Of a stretch of 13,073 bases of DNA, positions 6,222 through 12,696 are shown one piece after another (the first letter of the stretch is position 1; each line of letters starts with the position of its first letter). Origin of the DNA: Propionibacterium sp. (GTDB lineage Bacteria; Actinomycetota; Actinomycetes; Propionibacteriales; Propionibacteriaceae); NCBI GenBank assembly GCA_012837465.1, contig DURG01000385.1, forward strand, positions 1 through 13,073, read 5' to 3'. The translations under genes and the position numbers were made by a program. Under the pieces are notes generated by a model. It searched no databases. It was not told the DNA's origin and was given only the letters and a program-made list of their open reading frames with translations.

Positions 6222-7622
6222 TCAGAAGTTGATCATCTTGCCCGCGATGCCGTGGGCAGCTTCCTTCATGGCCTCCGAGAGCGTCGGGTGCGCGTGGATG
6301 TTGTGCGCGACCTCTTCGGCGGTCAGGTCGTAGGCCTGCGCCAGGGTGAGCTCCGGCAGCAGTTCGGTCACGTCGGGGCCGATCATGTGGGCGCCCAGGA
6401 TCTCGCCGTAGGTGGCGTCCGCGACGATCTTGACGAAGCCGGTGGCGTCGCCCAGGCCCCAGGCCTTGCCGTTGGCGGCAAAGGGGAACTTCGCGACCTT
6501 GACGTCGAAGCCCTTGTCCTTGGCCTGCTGCTCCGAATAGCCGAACGAGGCGACCTGCGGCTGGCAGTAGGTGGCGCGCGGGATCATGTCGAAGTTGATC
6601 GGGTGGGCGTCCTCGCCCGCGATCTTCTCGGCCGCGACGATGCCCATGGCCTCGGCGGCGTGCGCGAGCATCATCTTGGCGGTCACGTCGCCGATCGCGT
6701 AGATGTGCGGCACGTTGGTGGTCATGTACTCGTCGATGGCGATGGCGCCACGCTCGGTGAGCTCGACGCCGGTGTTCTCGAGCCCGTAGCCCTCCGTGCG
6801 AGCAGCGAAGCCGATGGCCGACAGGAAGCGGTCCGCCTCCAGCGTCTGCTGGTCGCCGCCCTTGGCGGGGCTGACGTGCACCTTGACGCCTGAACCGGTG
6901 TCCTCGATGCTCTCGACCTTGGTGCTAGTGAGCACCTTGATGCCGAGCTTCTTGTAGGCCTTGGCGAGCTCCGCCGAGATCTCGGCGTCCTCGGTGGGCA
7001 CCATGCGGTCGAGGAACTCGACGATGGTCACCTCCACCCCGAACTGGCTCAGCACGTAGGCGAACTCGGTGCCGATGGCGCCCGAGCCGCCGATGATGAT
7101 CGAGCCGGGCAGTTCCTCGGCGAGGATCTGCTCCTCGTAGGTCACCACGTTGTCGGAGAGCTCGACCCCCGGCAGCATGCGGGTGACGGCACCGGCTGCG
7201 ATGATGCAGTTCTTGAAGGTGACGGTCTCCTTCTCGCCGCCGTCCTTCTCGACCTCGATGGTGTTGGCGTCCTTGAAGGTGCCCCAGCCGTCGATTTCGG
7301 TGATCTTGTTCTTCTTCATCAGGAAGTGGATGCCCTTGGTCATCCGCTCCGAAACCGCACGGCTGCGCTTGAAGGCCTTGCCGTAGTTGAACGTGACCTC
7401 GCCCTCGATGCCGTAGGTGTCAGCCTCATGGTTGAAGATGTGCGCCAGTTCCGCGTTGCGCAACAGAGACTTGGTGGGGATGCAGCCGACGTTGAGGCAC
7501 ACACCGCCCCAGTAGCGCTTCTCGATGATGCCGACCTTCAGGCCGAGCTGGGCGGCGCGGATAGCGGCGACATAGCCACCTGGTCCGGCGCCGAGGACAA
7601 CGACGTCAAATTCAGAGCTCAT
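6222..7622 (-). CDS. lpdA: Dihydrolipoamide dehydrogenase (E3)
   Basis: FAD-dependent E3 that reoxidises dihydrolipoyl groups of pyruvate and 2-oxoglutarate dehydrogenase (and possibly glycine cleavage), passing electrons to NAD; cytosolic. The 466-residue protein is full length. Visible motifs: FAD-binding GAGPGG at 11-16, redox disulfide Cys42 and Cys47 in VCLNVGCIPTK, NAD-binding GGSGAIGTE at 178-186, second FAD motif YAIGDVTA at 308-315, and the C-terminal HAHPTLSE with His445 and Glu450 as the acid-base pair. The HPTLSE ending and the CxxxxC spacing favour E3 over mycothione reductase or mercuric reductase. The reading frame runs on to 7784, but MSSEFDVVVLGAG is the standard N-terminus and a -10 hexamer sits just before this ATG. 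No E1 or E2 gene is adjacent. It is divergent from the HTH-MurA gene. Confidence 0.96.
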   Translation of the reverse strand: MSSEFDVVVLGAGPGGYVAAIRAAQLGLKVGIIEKRYWGGVCLNVGCIPTKSLLRNAELAHIFNHEADTYGIEGEVTFNYGKAFKRSRAVSERMTKGIHFLMKKNKITEIDGWGTFKDANTIEVEKDGGEKETVTFKNCIIAAGAVTRMLPGVELSDNVVTYEEQILAEELPGSIIIGGSGAIGTEFAYVLSQFGVEVTIVEFLDRMVPTEDAEISAELAKAYKKLGIKVLTSTKVESIEDTGSGVKVHVSPAKGGDQQTLEADRFLSAIGFAARTEGYGLENTGVELTERGAIAIDEYMTTNVPHIYAIGDVTAKMMLAHAAEAMGIVAAEKIAGEDAHPINFDMIPRATYCQPQVASFGYSEQQAKDKGFDVKVAKFPFAANGKAWGLGDATGFVKIVADATYGEILGAHMIGPDVTELLPELTLAQAYDLTAEEVAHNIHAHPTLSEAMKEAAHGIAGKMINF

Positions 7623-7629
7623 GCGGGCC

Positions 7630-7635
7630 ACTCTA
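7630..7635 (-). promoter_or_regulatory. -10 element of a leaderless promoter for lpdA
   Basis: On the minus strand this reads TAGAGT (TANNNT), seven bases before the ATG at 7622. A weak purine stretch (AAAGGGGA) further upstream is too far away to be a good SD. The divergent -10 of the HTH-MurA gene is about 70 bases away. Confidence 0.5.
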
Positions 7636-7702
7636 GTCCCCTTTGGCTTGGGACGTGACACTCTGCCATCAGCTGAATCTCCGCCTGATCTGTCCCATGA
7701 GA

Positions 7703-7708
7703 TAGCCT
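7703..7708 (+). promoter_or_regulatory. -10 element of a leaderless promoter for the HTH-MurA gene
   Basis: TAGCCT (TANNNT) lies six bases before the first of two adjacent ATG codons (7715 and 7718), with no Shine-Dalgarno between. This favours 7715 as the start. No good -35 was seen. Confidence 0.5.
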
Positions 7709-7714
7709 GTTCGG

Positions 7715-9256
7715 ATGATGAGCGCAACGAGTGAGTCAATTGGCCGCATGATCCGTGAGGCCCGGTCCTCGCGTGGCTGGTCACAGCAACGCCTCGCAGA
7801 CGAGTTGGGCACCGTGCAAAGTGCTGTCCACCGCATCGAGAACGGCCAACAGAACCTCTCCCTCAGCATGATCGGCCGCCTGGCCGAGGCGCTGGAGATG
7901 CCCCTGATCCAGACCGTGACCGAGGGCACCGTCAACTTCGAGATCGAGGGCGGCGCCAAGCTCTCCGGTGAGATCGACGTGCGCACGTCCAAGAACGCCG
8001 CCATGGCCATCCTGTGCGCCAGCCTCCTGAACCACGGTCGCACGGTGCTGCGCGGCATCGCCCGCATCGAGGAGGTCGACCGCATCTCCGAGGTGCTGAC
8101 CTCCATCGGCGTCACCCTGACCTGGATCGGCGACAACGACCTCGAGATCCGCCGCCCCGCCGTCCTCACCCCAGACACCATCGATTCCAGGGCAGCGAAG
8201 CGCACCCGGTCGATCCTGATGCTGCTCGGCCCCCTCATGCACGAGTTCGACGAGTTCCTCCTGCCGTTCTCCGGCGGCTGCGACCTCGGCGCCCGCACCG
8301 TGCATCCCCACATGTCGGCGCTCAGCCGCATGGGCCTGACCGTCGAGGCCACCGAGGGCAACTACCACGCAGCCGTGAACTCCAGCATCGACGACAAGCG
8401 CTCCGTCACGCTGATCGAACGCGGCGACACCGTCACCGAGAACGCCATCATGGCCGCCGCCCGCACCCCCGGCGTCACCACCCTGCGCAACGCGTCCGGC
8501 AACTACATGGTCCAGGACCTCTGCTTCTACCTCCGGGAACTCGGCGTCCAGATCGAGGGCATCGGCACCACCACGCTGACCATCACCGGCGTCGAGCGCA
8601 TCGAGGCCGACGTGGAGTACAGCATCTCCGAGGACCCCATCGAGGCCATGAGCCTCCTGACCGCGGGAATCGTGACCCGCTCCGAGATCACGGTGCGCCG
8701 CTGCCCCATCGAGTTCCTCGAGGTGGAGTTCGCGGTCCTCGACGAGATGGGCCAGGAACTGCGCCTCACCGAGGAGTACCGCAGCCACAATGGCCAGACC
8801 CGCCTCGTCGACGTGACAGTCGTGCCCTCAGACCTGGTGGCCCCGCTCGACAAGATCCACCCGATGCCCTTCCCCGGCCTCAACATCGACAACCTGCCGT
8901 TCTTCGCGGTCATCTGCGCCACGGCGACTGGGCAGAGCGTCATCTACGACTGGGTCTACGACAACCGCTCGATCCACCTGAAGAAGCTCTCGGAGCTCGG
9001 CGCCAACATCCAGCTCATGGATGCCCACCGCCTGCTGATCATCGGCCCGACGAAGTGGCGCGGCCGCCGCATCGAGTCTCCCCCGGCACTGCGCCCCGCG
9101 GTGTGCCTGCTGCTCGCGGCGCTCGCGGCCCGCGGCACCACGATGCTGATGGACGTCTACGTCATCAACCGCGGCTACGAAGACCTCCCCCAGCGCCTCA
9201 ACAAGCTGGGCGCCAAGATCAACACCTTCTGGGGCGAGCCTGCGGAAGAGGACTGA
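7715..9256 (+). CDS. murA: MurA-like enolpyruvyl transferase with N-terminal XRE helix-turn-helix
   Basis: UDP-N-acetylglucosamine 1-carboxyvinyltransferase (first committed step of peptidoglycan synthesis) fused to a DNA-binding domain, 513 residues. Residues about 8-66 form an XRE-type HTH (IGRMIREARSSRGWSQQRLA, then VQSAVHRIENG). The EPT domain covers about 72-505. Key positions visible by comparison with E. coli MurA: Lys93-Asn94 in TSKNAAM (K22-N23), Cys189 in SGGCDLGAR (C115), Arg194 (R120), Asp392 in FPGLNIDNLP (D305) and Arg460 in ALRPAV (R397). The substrate-loop motif is GARTVHPH rather than the usual GARPVDxH, and the Asp region differs from the usual FPTD, so this may be a divergent paralogue. 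I recall similar HTH-MurA proteins annotated in Actinobacteria; whether the HTH regulates its own gene is unknown. Ends four bases from the convergent pdxY stop. Confidence 0.9.
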   Translation: MMSATSESIGRMIREARSSRGWSQQRLADELGTVQSAVHRIENGQQNLSLSMIGRLAEALEMPLIQTVTEGTVNFEIEGGAKLSGEIDVRTSKNAAMAILCASLLNHGRTVLRGIARIEEVDRISEVLTSIGVTLTWIGDNDLEIRRPAVLTPDTIDSRAAKRTRSILMLLGPLMHEFDEFLLPFSGGCDLGARTVHPHMSALSRMGLTVEATEGNYHAAVNSSIDDKRSVTLIERGDTVTENAIMAAARTPGVTTLRNASGNYMVQDLCFYLRELGVQIEGIGTTTLTITGVERIEADVEYSISEDPIEAMSLLTAGIVTRSEITVRRCPIEFLEVEFAVLDEMGQELRLTEEYRSHNGQTRLVDVTVVPSDLVAPLDKIHPMPFPGLNIDNLPFFAVICATATGQSVIYDWVYDNRSIHLKKLSELGANIQLMDAHRLLIIGPTKWRGRRIESPPALRPAVCLLLAALAARGTTMLMDVYVINRGYEDLPQRLNKLGAKINTFWGEPAEED

Positions 9257-9260
9257 GCCC

Positions 9261-10112
9261 TCAGAGCCTGATCGCCTCGAAGCGGTGCCGCGGCTCGACG
9301 AGGTCGCGCTGCGCATCGACGAGGCGCAACTCGTTGTGGCCGGCGGTGGTCGTCGCCTCCAGCACCGAGTAGACGATCGACGCCGTGGCGCCGAGCGTCT
9401 CTCCGAGATGCCCCGTGCGCAGCCAGTGCGCGAGGAACATGGCGGTGGTGAGGTCACCCGAACCGGTGAACTTGCGGTCCAGCACCGGCGTGGTGACCTC
9501 CCAGACTTCGCCCTCGCCGACGGCGATGATCCGCATGACGTCGTCCTCGAGATCCGCACCCACGACGGACGTCACGACGACGACCTTGGGGCCGCGCGAG
9601 CGTAGTTCCTGGGCGGCAGCGACCACGTCGTCGAGGGTGTCGGTGCCCATCCCCGTCAGGAACTGGAGTTCGAACAGGTTGGGCGTCATGATGTCTGCCT
9701 GGCTGACCACGTGGTCGCGCCAGAACTCCGGGATGCCCGGCCGGGCGTAGAAGCCGCGGTCGATGTCGCCCATCACCGGATCCGCGCAGAACAGCGCGTC
9801 CGGATTGTGCTCCTTGACGAGCGCGTAGGAGTCGAGGATGACCTGGCCCACCTCGGGGGTGCCGAGGTAGCCGCACAGCAGTGCGTCCACGTCGCCCAGC
9901 ACTCCCCTGTCGTCGACGCCCTGCACGACTTCCCACACGTCGGACGCGGGGATCAGCGGGCCGCGCCACGCGCCGTAGTCGGTGTTGTTCGAGAAGTTGA
10001 CCGTGTACACCGGCCAGACGTCGATGCCGAGGCGCTGGAGGGGGAACACGGCGGCGGAGTTGCCGGCATGGCCGTAGGCGACGGCCGACTGGATGGACAG
10101 GACTGTGGTCAT
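9261..10112 (-). CDS. pdxY: Pyridoxal kinase, PdxY type
   Basis: Cytosolic ribokinase-fold kinase that phosphorylates pyridoxal to PLP in vitamin B6 salvage; 283 residues, typical length. The N-terminal signature IQSAVAYGHAGNSAA (7-21) followed by FPLQRLG and TVNFSNNTDYG is characteristic of PdxY/PdxK rather than ThiD or other ribokinases. CADPVMGD (109-116) and TPNLFELQFLTG (143-154) form the substrate and metal region, and GSGDLTTA (217-224) has the catalytic base Asp220; most relatives read GTGD. The start ATG at 10112 has GAGAGGA seven bases upstream (complement of 10120-10126), so this gene, unlike several neighbours, has an SD leader. It is divergent from the GDPD gene and convergent with HTH-MurA. 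Confidence 0.94.
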   Translation of the reverse strand: MTTVLSIQSAVAYGHAGNSAAVFPLQRLGIDVWPVYTVNFSNNTDYGAWRGPLIPASDVWEVVQGVDDRGVLGDVDALLCGYLGTPEVGQVILDSYALVKEHNPDALFCADPVMGDIDRGFYARPGIPEFWRDHVVSQADIMTPNLFELQFLTGMGTDTLDDVVAAAQELRSRGPKVVVVTSVVGADLEDDVMRIIAVGEGEVWEVTTPVLDRKFTGSGDLTTAMFLAHWLRTGHLGETLGATASIVYSVLEATTTAGHNELRLVDAQRDLVEPRHRFEAIRL

Positions 10113-10205
10113 TCGCTCATCCTCTCACCGTCGCGCCGGATCACAGAATGCCGACGGTGTGACGGACGGGGGCGTTCACCGGTGGCGAAATGGGTTTCCA
10201 CCCCA

Positions 10206-10211
10206 TACGAT
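10206..10211 (+). promoter_or_regulatory. -10 element of a leaderless promoter for the GDPD gene
   Basis: TACGAT (TANNNT) lies six bases before the ATG at 10218; no SD is present. TGGCGA at 10183-10188 is a poor -35 candidate at 17-base spacing. Just upstream are a perfect palindrome CACCGGTG (10177-10184) and an inverted repeat ATGGG/CCCAT (10190-10206), possible regulator sites in the divergent pdxY-GDPD region. Confidence 0.5.
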
Positions 10212-10217
10212 GCATCT

Positions 10218-10988
10218 ATGGCGGAGGTGTACTCGGACTACCTTTCTCCCGCGTTCGTGGCGATGGCGCATCGAGGCGGGTCCTTCATGACCGCCAACCT
10301 TGGCATCGAGAACACCGTGCGTGCGTTCCACAACGCCGTGCAGCTCGGCTTCCGCTACCTCGAGACCGACGTGCACACCACCAGCGACGGGGTGCTCGTG
10401 GCCTTCCATGACGACACGCTCGACCGCGTCACGGACGTGCCCGGCTCACTGCGCCAACTCAGCTTCGCCGACCTCGGCTCGCTCCGCGTCGGTGGCCGCG
10501 AACCCGTGCCCACGATGGATGAGTTGTTCGAGACCTTCCCGGACGTCAACTTCAACATCGACATCAAGTCCGTGACCGCCGTCCAGTCCCTGGCCGACAC
10601 CATCAAGAAGCACAACGCTGAGCGGCGCGTCTGCGTCGGATCGTTCGCCCGCACCCGCATCCGCCGCTTCCGAAGCCTCCTCCCCCGCGTCCCCACAGCA
10701 GTGTCGACGACGGGCGTGGCGGCGCTGACGATGGGCGCCATCTCCCCCGGCGGGCAGGTCTACCAGGTTCCCCTCCAGCATCCCGTCGGCCCCGTCACCG
10801 TCGACATCGTCACCCCGAAGAACATCGAGCGCATCCACGCCGCCGGCCGAAAGATCCACGTCTGGACGGTGGATGACCCCACCACCATGCATCGCCTCAT
10901 CGACTGGGGCGTCGACGGGATCGTGACCGACAGGCCCGATTCCCTCAAAGAAGTCCTGAGTGCACGGGGGATGTGGTCTACTCAATAG
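10218..10988 (+). CDS. Glycerophosphodiester phosphodiesterase
   Basis: Metal-dependent TIM-barrel enzyme that hydrolyses glycerophosphodiesters to glycerol-3-phosphate and an alcohol, in phospholipid turnover. The 256-residue protein has no signal peptide, so it is cytosolic (UgpQ-like rather than the periplasmic GlpQ form). Motifs: AHRGG at 17-21 (His18, Arg19), ENT at 31-33, ETDVHTTSDG at 49-58 with metal ligands Glu49 and Asp51, FHDDTLDR at 63-70 with His64, FNIDIKS at 112-118 (Lys117), VGSF at 140-143, VWTVDD at 215-220 and DGIVTDRP at 233-240. All key residues of the family are present. The gene is followed by rbpA after 51 bases that hold a separate promoter-like sequence. A GDPD close to RbpA, FxsA and the mannosyl-phosphate synthase is, as I recall, also seen in Streptomyces, so the cluster is probably old. 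Confidence 0.93.
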   Translation: MAEVYSDYLSPAFVAMAHRGGSFMTANLGIENTVRAFHNAVQLGFRYLETDVHTTSDGVLVAFHDDTLDRVTDVPGSLRQLSFADLGSLRVGGREPVPTMDELFETFPDVNFNIDIKSVTAVQSLADTIKKHNAERRVCVGSFARTRIRRFRSLLPRVPTAVSTTGVAALTMGAISPGGQVYQVPLQHPVGPVTVDIVTPKNIERIHAAGRKIHVWTVDDPTTMHRLIDWGVDGIVTDRPDSLKEVLSARGMWSTQ

Positions 10989-11014
10989 GGAACCTTTGAG
11001 GTTGCCAATTCGTT
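10988..11014 (+). promoter_or_regulatory. SigR/SigH-type ECF promoter candidate for rbpA
   Basis: GGGAAC (10988-10993) is followed after 17 bases by CGTT (11011-11014). This fits the GGGAAY / CGTT pattern of the thiol-oxidative-stress sigma factors SigR (Streptomyces) and SigH (Mycobacterium). The predicted start near 11021 leaves a leader of about 20 bases containing the SD. In Streptomyces rbpA is a known SigR target, which supports the match; an inverted repeat AACCT/AGGTT (10991-11003) lies within it. Confidence 0.55.
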
Positions 11015-11028
11015 CAATAGTGCAGACG

Positions 11029-11036
11029 AAGGAGGG
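11029..11036 (+). promoter_or_regulatory. Strong RBS of rbpA
   Basis: AAGGAGGG, a near-perfect Shine-Dalgarno, ends three bases before the ATG at 11040 (AAGGAG core six bases before). It contrasts with the SD-less, leaderless-type genes elsewhere in the window and suggests high expression. Confidence 0.85.
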
Positions 11037-11039
11037 AAG

Positions 11040-11381
11040 ATGGCTGATCGCGCATTGCGTGGCGTCGGGCTCGGCTCGAAGACTTTCGAGGACGAGCAGG
11101 GCATCGAGTTTGCAGAGCGTCAGAACCTCGCATTCGACTGCCCCAAGGGGCACCATTTCGAGGTGACCTTCGCCGCAGAGGCGGAACTCCCCACGGAGTG
11201 GGAGTGCAAGCAGTGTGGTCTCGTGGCGGTCCGTTCGGACGGAGTCGTCGGCGAGGAGAAGGTCGAGAAGCCCGTACGCACCCACTGGGACATGCTGCGT
11301 GAGCGTCGCTCCATCCCGGAGTTGGAAGACATCCTGGAGGAGCAACTCACCAAGCTGCGGGAGTCGGATCGGCTCTACTAG
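11040..11381 (+). CDS. rbpA: RNA polymerase-binding protein RbpA
   Basis: Actinobacterial transcription initiation factor that binds RNA polymerase and the principal sigma factor and stabilises open complexes; 113 residues, the usual size. The start MADRALRGVGLGSKTFE matches the family N-terminal tail. The core domain (about 28-70) has FDCPKGHHFEVTF and EWECKQCG, giving Cys34, His38, Cys56 and Cys59 as a likely zinc site, as in the Streptomyces protein; the Mycobacterium version has lost most of these. The basic linker KPVRTHWDMLRERR (77-90) contacts promoter DNA in known structures, and the C-terminal helix (91-113, SIPELEDILEEQLTKLRES) is the sigma-interaction domain. It is preceded by an ECF-type promoter and a strong SD. 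Its stop shares a CTAG with the stop of the convergent fxsA gene. Confidence 0.97.
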   Translation: MADRALRGVGLGSKTFEDEQGIEFAERQNLAFDCPKGHHFEVTFAAEAELPTEWECKQCGLVAVRSDGVVGEEKVEKPVRTHWDMLRERRSIPELEDILEEQLTKLRESDRLY

Positions 11382-11911
11382 GCCCGCTGTTCATCGTCGA
11401 GGTCGCCACGGATCACGTTTCCGTCGGCGGCCTCGCCACGTTTGGGGTCGATGCCGGGGATGAGCGTGTCATCGGCTTGGGTCGCCTCGCCCTTGATGAT
11501 GGTGGGCCCCGCGTTGCCCGACATCGGCTTGATCACGCGTGACGCCCACCAGGTGATGGCGGAGCGGACGAACGGCCGGGTGAACGGCAGGAGGAGCAGC
11601 AGGCCCGCGGCGTCGGTCAACAGGCCGGGCAGCGTCAGGAGGATGCCGCCTGCGAGCACGAGCGTGGCGTCGGCCATCTTGCCCGTGGGCAACTGGCCGG
11701 AGCGCAGGGCGTCGGACAGCGACGCCCATGCCTTCCGCCATTCCCGCTGCATGAGGTAGAGGCCCAGCACGGTGGAGAGCATGAGGACCGCCAGCGTCCA
11801 CCACCCGATCTGCCCGGCCACCCAGATGATGGCCGCGATCTCCGCGACCAGCAACAGGAGCAGGATCCCGACGGTGATCCCGAGGGCCATGGTGCTCTTG
11901 CGGATGGCCAC
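11378..11911 (-). CDS. fxsA: FxsA family membrane protein
   Basis: Small cytoplasmic-membrane protein, 177 residues, related to E. coli FxsA, whose overproduction relieves F-plasmid exclusion of phage T7; its role in Actinobacteria is unknown. Hydrophobic segments lie at about 10-31, 35-54 and 81-109. The last includes the family hallmark GGILLTLPGLLTDAAGLLLLLP (88-109, seen here as two helices or a re-entrant loop), followed by TRPFVR. The C-terminal 45 residues are polar and charged, probably cytosolic. The GTG at 11911 is preferred over ATG 11890: it has GAGG seven bases upstream and overlaps the ppm1 stop as TAGTG. It is the last gene of the lnt-ppm1-fxsA operon, and its stop overlaps the rbpA stop on the other strand. 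Confidence 0.88.
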   Translation of the reverse strand: MAIRKSTMALGITVGILLLLLVAEIAAIIWVAGQIGWWTLAVLMLSTVLGLYLMQREWRKAWASLSDALRSGQLPTGKMADATLVLAGGILLTLPGLLTDAAGLLLLLPFTRPFVRSAITWWASRVIKPMSGNAGPTIIKGEATQADDTLIPGIDPKRGEAADGNVIRGDLDDEQRA

Positions 11912-12696
11912 TAGCGGACCTCGTGACGGCTGCGGCCGAACAGCGACGTGACTGCGCGGCGCAGTTGGTGGAAGCGGTGTTCGATGCCCCACAGCGTCGT
12001 GCGGATCAGGGCCTCGATGACGATGTTGCGGCTCATCTTGGAATCGCCGAACTCACGCTCGACGAACTCGATGGGCACCTCGACCACCTTGAAACCGTGC
12101 TTGATGGCACGCCAGACCAGGTCGATCTGGAAGCAGTACCCGGCCGAGGCGACCTCGGTGAGGTTCATGCCGCGCAGCGTCGTCGCGCGGTACGCGTTGA
12201 AGCCGCCGGTGGCGTCCTTGACCGGGATGCCAAGCCAGATGCGGGTCCACAGCGACCCGGCCTTCGAGATGAGGACGCGCGATGCGGGCCAGTTCACGAT
12301 GGAGCCGCCCTTGACCCAACGGGACCCCTTGACCATGTCGGCGCCGTCGTTGATCGCCGTGAGCAGGCGCGGCAGTTCCTCCGGCTGGTGCGAACCGTCG
12401 GCGTCGTGGGACACCAGCACGCCGTAGCCGCGCGCCAGCCCCCAGTCGAAGCCGGCCAGGTAGGCAGCGCCGAGGCCCTGCTTGCCCGTGCGGTGCATGA
12501 CGTGGACGTGGCTGTCGTCGGAGGCCAGCCTGTCCGCGATGTCGCCCGTCCCGTCCGGGGAGTTGTCGTCGGCGATCAGGATGTGCGCATGCGGGACCGC
12601 CTTGCGGAGCCGGTTGGTGATGCTCTCGATGTTCTGCGACTCGTTGTACGTGGGGATGATCACGAGCACGCGGTCGAGCGCGTCAGTGCTGGTCAT
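11911..12696 (-). CDS. ppm1: Polyprenol-phosphate-mannose synthase (DPM synthase)
   Basis: GT2 family glycosyltransferase that transfers mannose from GDP-mannose to polyprenyl phosphate, giving the membrane mannosyl donor for lipoglycans and protein O-mannosylation; 261 residues, soluble or membrane-associated. Motifs: VIIPTYNES (12-20), ADDNSPDGT (42-50), the metal-binding DADGSH (98-103, preceded by SH rather than the usual M), TGGFNAYR (163-170), GYCFQIDL (186-193), and FVEREFGDSKMS (211-222), the acceptor-side loop of DPM synthases. There are no C-terminal membrane helices, as in the catalytic half of the mycobacterial protein. The ATG at 12696 has AAGGA seven bases upstream. It overlaps the lnt end by 14 bases and the fxsA start by one base. 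In M. tuberculosis Lnt and Ppm domains are joined in one protein, Ppm1; here they are separate but coupled. Confidence 0.95.
   Translation of the reverse strand: MTSTDALDRVLVIIPTYNESQNIESITNRLRKAVPHAHILIADDNSPDGTGDIADRLASDDSHVHVMHRTGKQGLGAAYLAGFDWGLARGYGVLVSHDADGSHQPEELPRLLTAINDGADMVKGSRWVKGGSIVNWPASRVLISKAGSLWTRIWLGIPVKDATGGFNAYRATTLRGMNLTEVASAGYCFQIDLVWRAIKHGFKVVEVPIEFVEREFGDSKMSRNIVIEALIRTTLWGIEHRFHQLRRAVTSLFGRSRHEVR

Noticed and set aside
7623..7784. Extension of lpdA to 7784
   Set aside because: The family N-terminus begins at MSSEFDVVVLGAG (7622), and the extension covers the divergent promoter and the HTH-MurA start.
8014..9372. 452-codon plus-strand frame inside HTH-MurA
   Set aside because: Arg/Pro/His-rich out-of-frame shadow of a gene with clear catalytic motifs; runs past the real stop.
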